Part shown: positions 1 through 7,700 of the stretch, in pieces
How positions within the stretch are numbered: the stretch's first letter is position 1
How the letters are laid out: every line of letters starts with the position of its first letter
DNA from: Bilophila wadsworthia ATCC 49260
Lineage (GTDB): Bacteria > Desulfobacterota > Desulfovibrionia > Desulfovibrionales > Desulfovibrionaceae
Assembly (NCBI RefSeq): GCF_000701705.1
Contig: NZ_JNJP01000013.1
Coordinates: forward strand, 7,571 to 71,570
Direction: 5' to 3'
DNA length: 64,000 nt
Position numbers and translations under genes: made by a program
Notes under the pieces: generated by a model
Seen by the model: the letters and a program-made list of their open reading frames with translations, nothing else
The model's database searches: none
What the model was told of the DNA's origin: nothing

Positions 1-371
1 TGGCATGTTTTCGGGGGAACACGCCACGCACATTATGGGGAGGAGATACAGCTTACGCGGTATCCCTGTTGGAGCGCTGAAGGAATGCCAGCGGTACATC
101 CGTATAAAACCAGACAGAAAGCTATGGAAATCACGAAGGGAAAAGATGAACGTTTCCCATTGATCCGCTATGTGGCGGCGAGGCTTTCTTCAGGCTTATG
201 GGATTGATCAAAGGAAGGACATCCTGTGTTGCCATGTCCGTATTCAGCACATGAGTACGCTCTTTTTCTATCATACTGAAAGAATATCCAAAAGGCAATG
301 CGCCTCGGCAAGGCTGCAATGTCCAGGAAGAAAAACGAAACATGGCAACGCGGGCTACGCCGCCGCAGCAA
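1..371. other. Left-edge region without a supportable gene
   Basis: No convincing gene is seen. One plus-strand frame is open from base 1 to a stop near base 207 and could be the tail of a gene cut by the window edge, but its residues match no family I recognise. Short ORFs on both strands between 131 and 421 lack ribosome binding sites and overlap the metQ terminator. Confidence 0.5.
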
Positions 372-373
372 AC

Positions 374-403
374 AAAAAGCCCTGCCGGGATTCCCGGCAG
401 GGC
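374..403 (-). terminator. Intrinsic terminator of metNIQ
   Basis: A GC-rich stem (379-403, 12-bp arms built on GCCCTGCCGGGA) is followed on the minus strand by a T-tract (374-378). It lies 26 bases past the metQ stop, at the expected place for the end of the metNIQ transcript. Confidence 0.85.
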
Positions 404-428
404 ATAAAGGCGGGGAAGTAAAGACGGC

Positions 429-1238
429 TTAGTTGGCGGGAACCACAGCGCCTTCGTACTTCTTGGTCATGAATTCCTTGACCTGATCGCTCTTGAGAGC
501 GTCGATCAGCGCCTTGAGTTCAGGACGGTTTTCATCTCCGGCACGCACGGCGAGGATATTGGCGTAGGTCGTCGCGGCGATGGAGTCGGCCTTTTCGGCG
601 GACAGCGCGTCGGCCACTTTGAGGCCGCCGAGGATGGCGTAGTTGCCGTTGATGATCGCGAGGTCGACGTCAGGCAGGGCGCGGACGAGCTGAGCCGCTT
701 CGATTTCTTCGATCTTGAGCTTCTTGGGGTTTTCCGCGATGTCGCGGCGGGTGGCGGTGAGGCCGGCGCCGTCCTTCAGCTTGATGAGCCCGTTGGACTG
801 GAGGAGCAGCAGTGCGCGGGCTTCGTTGGTGGTGTCGTTGGGCACGGCCACCATAGCGCCGTCCTTCAGGGCGCCAAGGGACTTCGTCTTGCCGGCGTAG
901 ATGCCGAAGGGTTCGTAGTGCACGGTACCGATGGAGACCAGCTTGGTGCCCTTTTCCTTGTTGAAATCGTCAAGATAGGGCTTGTGCTGGAAGAAGTTGG
1001 CATCCAGCTCCTTGCCTTCGAGCGCCATGTTGGGCTGCACGTAGTCGGAGTATTCGATGATCTGGAGTTCATAACCCTGCGGTTTCAGAACATCGTTGGC
1101 GACCTTGAGGATTTCCGCGTGAGGCGTCGGGGAAGCGCCGACACGGATTTTCGTGGTGGCCTGAGCCGCGGTTGCGGAACCGGCTGCGACGACAAGGGAC
1201 AGGGCCGCGGCCAGAAGGGCGGAGCGGAAGTTTTTCAT
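429..1238 (-). CDS. metQ: Methionine ABC transporter substrate-binding protein MetQ
   Basis: This is the periplasmic binding component of the D/L-methionine importer, 269 aa, NLPA/MetQ family. The N-terminus is a Sec signal peptide (basic MKNFR, hydrophobic stretch, Ala-rich cleavage region near residue 25). The mature protein shows MetQ landmarks: KIRVGASPTPHAEIL, the NMALEGKELDANFFQHKPYL block and a VAVPNDTTNEARAL segment. It is the last gene of metN-metI-metQ, 78 bases after metI, with an AAGGA ribosome binding site 9 bases before the ATG. Many Gram-negative MetQ proteins are lipoproteins, but no lipobox cysteine is visible here, so a soluble periplasmic form is inferred. Methionine as substrate is inferred from family and operon; related peptides are possible. 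Confidence 0.93.
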   Translation of the reverse strand: MKNFRSALLAAALSLVVAAGSATAAQATTKIRVGASPTPHAEILKVANDVLKPQGYELQIIEYSDYVQPNMALEGKELDANFFQHKPYLDDFNKEKGTKLVSIGTVHYEPFGIYAGKTKSLGALKDGAMVAVPNDTTNEARALLLLQSNGLIKLKDGAGLTATRRDIAENPKKLKIEEIEAAQLVRALPDVDLAIINGNYAILGGLKVADALSAEKADSIAATTYANILAVRAGDENRPELKALIDALKSDQVKEFMTKKYEGAVVPAN

Positions 1239-1316
1239 GATACCGTATCCTTATCAAAGGTTAAAGGTTCACGGCCGCGGGCGTGGGCCCAAGAAGCCGT
1301 TTGTCGCGGAAAAAGA

Positions 1317-1979
1317 TCAGGAAATGCGCCTGTCGCTTCGCTTGGTGGCCCAGTTGCCGAAGCTCTGGAATACCTGCACGATGACGATGAGCAGGACGAC
1401 GGTGATGAACATGATGTCGGTCTGGTAGCGGTTGTACCCGTACATGATCGCCAGTTTGCCGAGGCCCCCGCCGCCGACGGCGCCCGACATGGCGGAGTAG
1501 CCGAGGATCGTGGTTGCCGCGATGGCGCTGCCGTTGATGAGCGAAGGCAGCGCTTCGGGCAAAAGCACCTTCATGATGATCTGCATGGTGGACGCCCCCA
1601 TGGACTGCGCCGCCTCAATGACGCCGCCGTCCACTTCGAGCAGGGAGGATTCCACAAGCCGGGCCACGAAGGGCGCGGCGGCGATGACCAGCGGGACGAC
1701 CGTGGCGTTGTTGCCGATGGTCGTTCCCACGAGCAGGCGGGTCAGGGGAATGACCGCGATCATGAGGATAAGAAATGGGAACGAGCGGGTCAGGTTCACA
1801 ACGACATCAAGCACGGCGTAGATCATGGGCCGGGGCGTGATGCCGTCCTGACGGCAGATGACGAGGACCGTCCCCATCATCATGCCGAACACATAGGAAA
1901 AAAAGGTGGAAACCAGCGTCATGTACAACGTGTCCACGACGCCTTCAAGCAACATTTCGATGGTAGCCTGATCAAACAT
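1317..1979 (-). CDS. metI: Methionine ABC transporter permease MetI
   Basis: Inner-membrane permease of the methionine importer, 220 aa, the usual MetI length. Five or so hydrophobic segments are visible. The cytoplasmic coupling loop carries the EAA-like motif (EAAQSMGASTMQII...LLPEALPSLING, about residues 120-150) that docks on MetN. The start overlaps the metN stop by 8 bases, so the two are translationally coupled. MetI pairs as a homodimer with two MetN subunits and receives methionine from MetQ. Confidence 0.95.
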   Translation of the reverse strand: MFDQATIEMLLEGVVDTLYMTLVSTFFSYVFGMMMGTVLVICRQDGITPRPMIYAVLDVVVNLTRSFPFLILMIAVIPLTRLLVGTTIGNNATVVPLVIAAAPFVARLVESSLLEVDGGVIEAAQSMGASTMQIIMKVLLPEALPSLINGSAIAATTILGYSAMSGAVGGGGLGKLAIMYGYNRYQTDIMFITVVLLIVIVQVFQSFGNWATKRSDRRIS

Positions 1980-2973
1980 TCTTCATTTCCTCCAGCATCA
2001 GTCCCTTGGAGTCGGCATAGGCGAGGATACGCCGGACGACCTCTTCGTTGTCCGGAAGTTGCAGCACCATCTGGCCGAATGCCGTCCCGCCGATGTCGCG
2101 CGTGTCGGCAAACATGATGTTGACGGGAGCCCCGCATTCCAGCACCAGATTGCTGATGACCGGCTCAAACGAGGAGCGGCCGTTGAAAATGATCCGGTAC
2201 AGCCTGCTGTGCGGCATGTCCTGCAAGGCCTCGGGAATGACGAGCTGGCGCGCCTCTTCGGTCTGAGGGTGGAAGAAAACCTCTTCGACCGAGCCGGTTT
2301 CGGCAATCCGCCCGTGGCTGATGATGGCGACCTGATTGCAGATTTTCTCGATCACGCTCATTTCGTGCGTGATGATGATGGCGGTGATCCCCAGGCGCCG
2401 GTTGATGTCCTTGATGAGCGAAAGGATGGATTCCGTAGTGGCGGGGTCGAGGGCGGAAGTGGCCTCGTCGCACAGGAGGATCTTGGGGTTGGTAGCCAGA
2501 GCGCGGGCGATGGCCACACGCTGCTTTTGCCCGCCCGAAAGCTGCGACGGGTAGGACTGTGCCCGGTCGGATAGGTTGACCAGCTCAAGCAGCTCGCGCG
2601 CCCGCTCGCGGGCGGCGTCCTTTTTGACTCCGGCAAGCTCCAGCGGAAAGCAGATGTTTTCCTCAGCCGTGCGCTGCATGAGGAGGTTGAACTGCTGGAA
2701 GATCATGCCCATGCTGCGGCGGGCGATCTGCAAATCCCGGGAACCCAAACGGCACATGTCCCTGCCTTCGAACATGACGCTTCCGCCGGTAGGCCGCTCA
2801 AGCATGTTGATGCAGCGCACCAGCGTGCTTTTCCCGGCGCCGCTTTTGCCGATGATCCCGAAAATATCCCCTTTCCTGATGGTCAGGTTGATGCCCTGGA
2901 GGGCATAGACTTCGGTATTTTTGCTCCTGAACCGCTTTTCAAGGTCCTGGATCTGAATGATGGCTTCCGTCAT
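1972..2973 (-). CDS. metN: Methionine ABC transporter ATP-binding protein MetN
   Basis: ATPase of the methionine importer, 333 aa. Visible motifs are Walker A (GKSGAGKS, about residues 42-49), the ABC signature LSGGQKQR, Walker B (ILLCDEATSALD) and the switch His in IITHEMSV. The C-terminal ~80 residues form the NIL regulatory domain typical of MetN, which in characterised homologues binds methionine and trans-inhibits transport. It is the first gene of metNIQ. The start has an AGGAG ribosome binding site 8-9 bases upstream. Confidence 0.95.
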   Translation of the reverse strand: MTEAIIQIQDLEKRFRSKNTEVYALQGINLTIRKGDIFGIIGKSGAGKSTLVRCINMLERPTGGSVMFEGRDMCRLGSRDLQIARRSMGMIFQQFNLLMQRTAEENICFPLELAGVKKDAARERARELLELVNLSDRAQSYPSQLSGGQKQRVAIARALATNPKILLCDEATSALDPATTESILSLIKDINRRLGITAIIITHEMSVIEKICNQVAIISHGRIAETGSVEEVFFHPQTEEARQLVIPEALQDMPHSRLYRIIFNGRSSFEPVISNLVLECGAPVNIMFADTRDIGGTAFGQMVLQLPDNEEVVRRILAYADSKGLMLEEMKNV

Positions 2974-3009
2974 CCGCGTTTTTCTCCTGTTCCGTTTACA
3001 TCAGGAGCT

Positions 3010-3038
3010 ACAATAGTAGCGTGCGCGCACGCCGTCAA
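3010..3038 (-). promoter_or_regulatory. Candidate sigma70 promoter of metNIQ
   Basis: On the minus strand a TTGACG -35 (3033-3038) and a TATTGT -10 (3010-3015) are separated by 17 bases, about 37 bases upstream of metN. The promoter lies inside the large dyad described separately. Confidence 0.55.
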
Positions 3039-3061
3039 ACGTCCGTGCGCGCGATACTATT
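3012..3061. promoter_or_regulatory. Imperfect inverted repeat overlapping the metN promoter
   Basis: Arms AATAGTA (3012-3018) and TACTATT (3055-3061) enclose GC-rich inner arms (GTGCGCGCAC near 3021-3030; CGTGCGCGCG near 3044-3053). The symmetry spans the candidate -10 and -35 elements, so it could be an operator or a leader hairpin. No SAM-riboswitch core is seen here. No regulator gene is adjacent. Confidence 0.45.
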
Positions 3062-3216
3062 ACCTACTTTTGGCTCTTTGAGAACGCCGGAAGCATCATT
3101 TTTCTGACGAAAAAATTGATCTATTATTCTTGATGGATAGGACGGTGATCCATCTCGTTTCCCGCGAATGGGGAAACGTGACGCTTATGGTGCTTCGCGG
3201 CGGGCTGGGGTTGTGC

Positions 3217-3891
3217 TCACAGATCTATGGATTTGATGTGCGGATTGTCGCTGAGCAGGCTCATCAGTTGCGTCACGTTGTAATTCCTCGGCAATTTTAC
3301 ATAAAGGTCCAGCGAAATAAGCCCATTGCCGTTATTCCGGGACTTCATGCTGATGATTTCGAGGTTGTGGCTCAGGAGCTTGTCCCGGATGGAGGCGACA
3401 CCGTCCCCCGTATCCTCGATTTCCATCGAGATCTGCTCGGCCACGGGGAAGTTGAGCCATGTAAAGTTTTTGTGGAGCGTCATCTGGGCCGCTACGATGA
3501 GCAGGGTGGCCGCCACGCCGAGGAAGTAGAGCCCAGCGCCGATGGTCATGCCGATACCTGCCGTGGCCCAGACGCCCGCCGCCGTGGTCAGGCCGCTGAT
3601 GGTCTGGTTGCGGACGAAGATCATGCCCGCGCCGAGAAAGCCCACGCCCGTCACGATCTGCGCGGCGATACGGGAAGGATCCAGCGCCACGCCCTTGAGG
3701 GTGGTCACGTCGGAAAAGCCGTATTTGGAAACAACCATGATGAGCGCCGCCGCCAGTGCCACGATCAGGTGCGTGCGGATTCCGGCCTCTTTCAGACGGT
3801 TGTTGCGTTCGTAACCGATGAGGCCGCCGCATATCCCGGCGATGAGGATGCGAAAAAAGAATTCCAGCTCTGTAAAGACGGTGATGTCCAT
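3217..3891 (-). CDS. MgtC/SapB family membrane protein
   Basis: Inner-membrane protein of 224 aa. The N-terminal ~140 residues are the MgtC/SapB domain: about five hydrophobic helices with the conserved ERNNRLKEAGIRTHLIVALAA and GVGFLGAGMIFV blocks. The C-terminal ~80 residues form a soluble ACT-like domain (DGVASIRDKLLSHNLEIISM...). MgtC proteins are linked to growth at low Mg2+ and to virulence in Salmonella, where MgtC modulates F-type ATPase and phosphate uptake; the role here is not known. It is monocistronic on the minus strand, with a GGGGAGG ribosome binding site. An 11-bp palindrome (ACAATCATTGT, 3916-3926) lies 25 bases upstream and might be an operator. Confidence 0.88.
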   Translation of the reverse strand: MDITVFTELEFFFRILIAGICGGLIGYERNNRLKEAGIRTHLIVALAAALIMVVSKYGFSDVTTLKGVALDPSRIAAQIVTGVGFLGAGMIFVRNQTISGLTTAAGVWATAGIGMTIGAGLYFLGVAATLLIVAAQMTLHKNFTWLNFPVAEQISMEIEDTGDGVASIRDKLLSHNLEIISMKSRNNGNGLISLDLYVKLPRNYNVTQLMSLLSDNPHIKSIDL

Positions 3892-4149
3892 GAGCCTCCC
3901 CGCTTGTTGGAAAGTACAATCATTGTCATATGCCAGTTGTGGTGTGGCAGTTCATGCTGTTCCCGTCAAGTCCCGAAAGGAGACATGGGCAGCGGAGAAA
4001 GGCGCTTTGGAAGGGGAAGCAATACGGGAAAAGCATATGGGTTCCTCCCTGATCGGCTACAACGATACAAGGCTTTGACCGCAATTCCGCGTCGGCGCTG
4101 CAACATTCCGGTGTGCATCACGGCGTCAAACGGTGTTCGTCCATGACGG
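3892..4149. other. Intergenic region upstream of mgtC-like gene
   Basis: It holds the mgtC-like ribosome binding site and the palindrome at 3916-3926. The rest, up to the tandem terminators of the cupin gene, shows no gene, no RNA motif and no repeat that I recognise. Confidence 0.4.
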
Positions 4150-4201
4150 AAAAAGCCCTACGGGCCATCTGCAACAAAAAAAGCTCTCCTCGGGGGAGAG
4201 C
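4150..4201 (-). terminator. Tandem intrinsic terminators after the cupin gene
   Basis: The first stem is GCTCTCC/GGAGAGC (4183-4201), followed on the minus strand by seven Ts (4176-4182). A second, shorter stem GCCC/GGGC (4155-4165) is followed by TTTTT. Both terminate the minus-strand cupin transcript. Confidence 0.8.
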
Positions 4202-4230
4202 CTTGTGCGTTTCGGGTATTGGAACGCGGA

Positions 4231-4575
4231 TCACGCGTAGAGGATCAAGGCGATGAATTCGAGATCTTCAGTACCGTCGTTCTCCAGCATGTGCTCCTCT
4301 CCGTCTTTGCAGATCATCACGTCACCGGCGGTTACTGGCTTCAGTTCGCCATTGTCGAAGTACAGGCCAGTGCCGCTGAGAACATGGTACACCTCGAAAT
4401 CACCGACATGGCGATGCCGGCCGACGGAACAGCCGGGTTTGAGCACGCAATGGTTGAAAACGCGGCCCTTACCCGCGAAATCTTCGCCGTTGAGCAGTTC
4501 CGCGGCGAGGATATGCCCTTTGCCGCCTTTGTGCTGCATGTCCAATTTGGTCAGTTCATCATAATGCCGTATCAT
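4231..4575 (-). CDS. Small single-domain cupin protein
   Basis: A 114-aa protein that is almost entirely one cupin barrel. Cupin motif 1 is GRHRHVGDFEVYHVLSG (about residues 52-68), with two His and one Glu as likely metal ligands; motif 2 is GDVMICKDGEEHMLEN, giving the fourth His. Such stand-alone cupins include isomerases, dioxygenases and sugar- or auxin-binding proteins, so the reaction cannot be named. It is transcribed alone and ends at a tandem terminator. The aldo/keto reductase gene lies 65 bases upstream on the same strand, so they may be cotranscribed. Confidence 0.85.
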   Translation of the reverse strand: MIRHYDELTKLDMQHKGGKGHILAAELLNGEDFAGKGRVFNHCVLKPGCSVGRHRHVGDFEVYHVLSGTGLYFDNGELKPVTAGDVMICKDGEEHMLENDGTEDLEFIALILYA

Positions 4576-4640
4576 GAAAATGCTCCTTTCGGCCCATGAT
4601 ACGGCACTTCATGACCGTTGTGAATGATGGGCGAGCGGCA

Positions 4641-5477
4641 TTACTTGATCCCCGTGAATGTATACGGATCATCTCCGATATGTTCGCCGCAGTCCAGCGC
4701 ATCAATCCGATCCATATCGCCCGGTGTGAGTATGAAGGAAAACACGTCGCCGTTTTCATGTATCCTGCTTTCGTTGCTTGATTTAGGGATGGCGATGTGC
4801 CCTTTCTGGATATGCCAGCGCAGAATAATCTGGCCCGGCGTTTTCCCGTGGGCGGCGGCGATTTCTACGATGGCCGGATGCTGCATGAGTTTGCCCCGGA
4901 ACAGCGGTCCCCACGCCACGAGCCGTATGCCGTTTTCCCGGCAGTATGCGCACAAATCACGCTCCTGATAAAGAGGGTGCAGCTCGATCTGGTTGAGTAC
5001 GGGGAACCTGCCGAACGCGCTCCGGATTTCCTCCAGATGTTTGATCTGGAAATTGGATACGCCAACCCGGCGGACGAATCCTTCCTCACGTCGCCTCAGA
5101 AGTTTTTCGTATGCGCTGAGACGTTGTTTCCGATCCGTCCCCGGCCAGTGGAGAAGGCAGCAGTCCAAAACGTCTATTCCCAGATCCCGCAATGATTGCG
5201 CAAGGGAAGCATCCGGATCGTCAAAACGGGTCGGCCAGATTTTCGAGGAGATGAAAAGGTCCTCACGCTGTACGCCGCATGTACGGATCGCTTCGCCAAC
5301 CTCGGCTTCATTTCCATACATGGCCGCCGAATCGATGTATCGGTAGCCGTCCCGGACGGCCCAGCGGATCGCGTTGATGATTTCTTCGCCGTGCGCGGCG
5401 TAACACCCAAAGCCATATCCCGGCATGGCCGTGCCGTCATTCAGAGACACGGGCTCCGCTATGTCGCGAATGCTCAT
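4641..5477 (-). CDS. Aldo/keto reductase
   Basis: NAD(P)H-dependent carbonyl reductase of the AKR superfamily, 278 aa, (beta/alpha)8 barrel. The catalytic tetrad is intact: Asp49 and Tyr54 (RYIDSAAMYGNE), Lys79 (ISSKIW) and His110 (LLHWPG). The IPKSSNESRIHEN segment near residue 230 is the cofactor phosphate-binding region. It resembles the AKR5 2,5-diketogluconate/methylglyoxal-reducing type in length and order, but the substrate cannot be read from sequence. An AGGGGG ribosome binding site precedes the ATG. Confidence 0.9.
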   Translation of the reverse strand: MSIRDIAEPVSLNDGTAMPGYGFGCYAAHGEEIINAIRWAVRDGYRYIDSAAMYGNEAEVGEAIRTCGVQREDLFISSKIWPTRFDDPDASLAQSLRDLGIDVLDCCLLHWPGTDRKQRLSAYEKLLRRREEGFVRRVGVSNFQIKHLEEIRSAFGRFPVLNQIELHPLYQERDLCAYCRENGIRLVAWGPLFRGKLMQHPAIVEIAAAHGKTPGQIILRWHIQKGHIAIPKSSNESRIHENGDVFSFILTPGDMDRIDALDCGEHIGDDPYTFTGIK

Positions 5478-5657
5478 GGCTGTTCCCCCTAAGGAAATGT
5501 TTTTTCGGAACTATCGGACAGGGAATGAAAAGAAGCAAGGGAAGGGTGCCGGCATATGAAGACGGCTGTGCGGAATGATTGCTTTTTGACGAGGAGTCCT
5601 TTAGGCAGGAAAGACATGTACCGGATCTCCCTTTTTTACCCACAGGAGTGAACAAGC

Positions 5658-6074
5658 ATGATTGAGCGTACCCTTTCCCTGATCAAACCCGATGCCGTAC
5701 AACGGAATCTGACCGGCGAAATCCTTGCCATGATCCAAGGGGCTGGCCTCAAGGTCGTGGCCCTCAAGATGATCCACATGACCAAGGCACAGGCGGAAGG
5801 GTTTTACGCCGTACACCGGGAACGTCCTTTTTTTGACAGCCTGACCGACTATATGAGCTCCGGCCCGGTGGTTTGCTCCATTCTGGAAGGTGAGGACGCC
5901 ATCCATCGGTATCGTGAACTCATGGGTGCCACCAACCCGGAAAAGGCCGCTGAAGGGACGATCCGCAAGAAATACGCGGTCAGCCTCGAGGCGAACTCCG
6001 TGCACGGTTCCGACGCGCCGGAAACGGCGGCTTTCGAAACCCGGTATTTCTTCAGCGCGTTTGAAATAGTGTAG
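5658..6074 (+). CDS. ndk: Nucleoside diphosphate kinase
   Basis: Transfers the terminal phosphate of ATP to NDPs through a phospho-histidine, balancing NTP and dNTP pools in the cytoplasm. At 138 aa it has the family length. The start MIERTLSLIKPDAV and the active-site block NSVHGSDA with catalytic His116 are present, as are the NPEKAAEGTIRKKYA nucleotide-binding residues. An ACAGGAG ribosome binding site precedes the ATG. It is a single gene that converges on the dms operon with a bidirectional terminator between them. Confidence 0.97.
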   Translation: MIERTLSLIKPDAVQRNLTGEILAMIQGAGLKVVALKMIHMTKAQAEGFYAVHRERPFFDSLTDYMSSGPVVCSILEGEDAIHRYRELMGATNPEKAAEGTIRKKYAVSLEANSVHGSDAPETAAFETRYFFSAFEIV

Positions 6075-6077
6075 GGT

Positions 6078-6146
6078 TTACCTGTTCAAAAAGAACATGA
6101 AGGCCACGAGGACAACGAACAACAAAACCAGCGACGTGGTAATCAT
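6078..6146 (-). CDS. Putative 22-aa single-span membrane peptide
   Basis: ATG at 6146-6144, stop TAA at 6080-6078. The translation starts MITTSLVLLFVV and ends FFLNR, so it is one hydrophobic helix with a basic C-terminal tip. A GGGAGG ribosome binding site sits 5-6 bases before the ATG, better than many full-size genes here. It lies 17 bases beyond the hairpin that ends dmsABC on the same strand, so it would be made from read-through or from a promoter hidden in the dmsC end. I know no family for it. It resembles small accessory subunits of membrane complexes only in form. It overlaps no other gene. Confidence 0.5.
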   Translation of the reverse strand: MITTSLVLLFVVLVAFMFFLNR

Positions 6147-6163
6147 ACGAGCCTCCCTTTGTG

Positions 6164-6191
6164 AAAAGCCCCGGTCATCCCGGGGCTTTTT
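6164..6191. terminator. Bidirectional terminator between dmsC and ndk
   Basis: Stem GCCCCGG/CCGGGGC (6168-6174 and 6180-6186) is flanked by AAAA on the left and TTTTT on the right, so it can act on both strands. In the dms direction it separates dmsC from the 22-codon ORF. Confidence 0.75.
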
Positions 6192-6193
6192 CG

Positions 6194-7003
6194 TTACATG
6201 CCGAACCATGTGTAGCCGCTGTAGAACAGGGCGCGTCCGCAGACCTCACCCGCTACGATGGGCAGGAGGATGATTCCGGCCCTGATCCAGAGCGGGCAGG
6301 GGCAGGTTCGGCAAGCGCCCGGAAGCATCTCATTGACGCCATTACGGATGAGCAGCAGAGGGCCCAGCGCTGCGCCGAAGAGCAGGAGCGTCAAATGCCA
6401 TGCCAGCAGATAGGTGGAGAACGGCGATTGCGCCAACAACAGCTGCAACGGGATCACCAGCATTTGGAGTATGAAGGCCAATACGATGAATACGGGATAC
6501 CAGCCGAGCAGGAGCGTTGCCTTCTTTTCGGGATCCTTCCGGGCGGCAAGGGCGTCCATGAAGAGCAGCAGGCTGGAACCGAGCAGCAGGCTGGTGGCGA
6601 GAAAGAGCCAGTAGGTGAACAGCGAATTCCAAAAAGGAACGGTCGGGATGGTGTAAACCCGGCTCATGACATAGACAAAAGCAAGGCCGAGGATGGCGGC
6701 CAGACGGCGTGCCCATGCATTGAGCGTGATCAGCCAGAGGAGAAGCCCGGCTCCAAACAGCCCGACGAACAGGATTTCGCGGCTCAGCCACGATGTCCCC
6801 ACGTTGGTGATCGTGTAAAAGCTTACCGTAGGATCGGAAAGATGTTCCAGTGAAGCCAGCGCGCCCACGCCGAGCAGGATGCAGGCGGCCCACGCCTTGG
6901 CCCGCGACGTGTCGGCGGTACGGCTGAAGAAGGACAGGATCAGCATACCCGCCGCGGCTTGGCCGAGCAGGGTGAAGATGACGAGACTCCAATAACCGTG
7001 CAT
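6194..7003 (-). CDS. dmsC: DMSO reductase membrane anchor subunit DmsC
   Basis: Integral membrane quinol-oxidising anchor of the DMSO reductase complex, 269 aa (E. coli DmsC is 287). About eight hydrophobic helices are visible, with the family's early HLSDP segment (EHLSDPTVSFYTITNVGTSW) that includes a candidate quinol-site His. The start was set at MHGYW, 2 bases after the dmsB stop and with GAGGA in the dmsB end as ribosome binding site; upstream in-frame Met codons lie inside dmsB. It feeds electrons from menaquinol to the Fe-S subunit DmsB. Confidence 0.85.
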   Translation of the reverse strand: MHGYWSLVIFTLLGQAAAGMLILSFFSRTADTSRAKAWAACILLGVGALASLEHLSDPTVSFYTITNVGTSWLSREILFVGLFGAGLLLWLITLNAWARRLAAILGLAFVYVMSRVYTIPTVPFWNSLFTYWLFLATSLLLGSSLLLFMDALAARKDPEKKATLLLGWYPVFIVLAFILQMLVIPLQLLLAQSPFSTYLLAWHLTLLLFGAALGPLLLIRNGVNEMLPGACRTCPCPLWIRAGIILLPIVAGEVCGRALFYSGYTWFGM

Positions 7004-7005
7004 GG

Positions 7006-7635
7006 CTAAACCTCCTCGGGATTGCTGATGCGTTTCCCGCGCAGCCCTTCGGTGCTGCCTTGCGGTTTGGAATGACGGTTGGGAGCACAGATGAAGTGGG
7101 GACGGGTGAGTTCCGGCCCCGGAAGCGGCGCGATGGCGGCCTGTTCCCCATAACGCTTGAGCAGTTCGTCGTATTCGCCGTAATCCAGCGCGCGGCAAGG
7201 GCAGGCCGCGACGCAGGACGGGGGCAGGCCTTGCTCAAGATAGTCGCGGCAGAAGTCGCATTTGGTCATCTTCTTGCGCTCGGGGTCAAACTGCGGCGCG
7301 CCGTAGGGACAGTTCCATTCGCAGTAGCGGCACCCCACACAACGGTCCGGATCCACGGAGACGATGCCGTTCTCGTCCTTGTGCATGGCCTGCGTGGGGC
7401 AGGCTTCGGCACAGACGGGGTTCTCGCAATGGTTGCACGACAGCGACACGTAGTAGGCGAAGACGTTTTGTTCATAGGCGTCGCCCACGGGAAGCCATTC
7501 ACCACCGGAATATTCCAGAACCCGCCGCCACAACACGCCTTTGTTCAGGTTATGCTTGTCGATGCAGGCGATCATGCAGGCCTTGCAGCCGGTGCATAGT
7601 TCCGAATTGAAGTAGAATGCAGGATTTTTGATCAT
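7006..7635 (-). CDS. dmsB: DMSO reductase iron-sulfur subunit DmsB
   Basis: Electron-transfer subunit, 209 aa. Four cysteine groups for four [4Fe-4S] clusters are visible: CTGCKACMIAC (14-24), CNHCENPVCAEAC (67-79), CVGCRYCEWNC (99-109) and CDFC...CVAAC (126-145). This is the DmsB/PsrB/NrfC ferredoxin pattern, and the SGGEWLPVGDAYEQNVFAYYVS stretch favours DmsB. The start MIKNPAFYF was chosen because upstream in-frame residues are low-complexity shadow sequence. It follows dmsA by 65 bases and abuts dmsC. Confidence 0.92.
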   Translation of the reverse strand: MIKNPAFYFNSELCTGCKACMIACIDKHNLNKGVLWRRVLEYSGGEWLPVGDAYEQNVFAYYVSLSCNHCENPVCAEACPTQAMHKDENGIVSVDPDRCVGCRYCEWNCPYGAPQFDPERKKMTKCDFCRDYLEQGLPPSCVAACPCRALDYGEYDELLKRYGEQAAIAPLPGPELTRPHFICAPNRHSKPQGSTEGLRGKRISNPEEV

Positions 7636-7700
7636 GAATCGGTCCTTTTCTTCGGCCTGAGATACGGCCGCCCGGAGAAGCGGCCGTCCCTCCGGAGCGG

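Noticed and set aside
1..207. Open plus-strand frame at the left edge as a gene tail
   Set aside because: No recognisable residues and no downstream terminator; it cannot be told from chance.
918..2117. Long plus-strand ORF antisense to metQ/metI
   Set aside because: Its residues are low-complexity His/Asp/Arg strings and it covers real minus-strand genes with clear family motifs; it is a codon-bias shadow.
3010..3061. SAM riboswitch upstream of metN
   Set aside because: No SAM-I or SAM-II core sequence was found; the structure is a simple dyad over a promoter.
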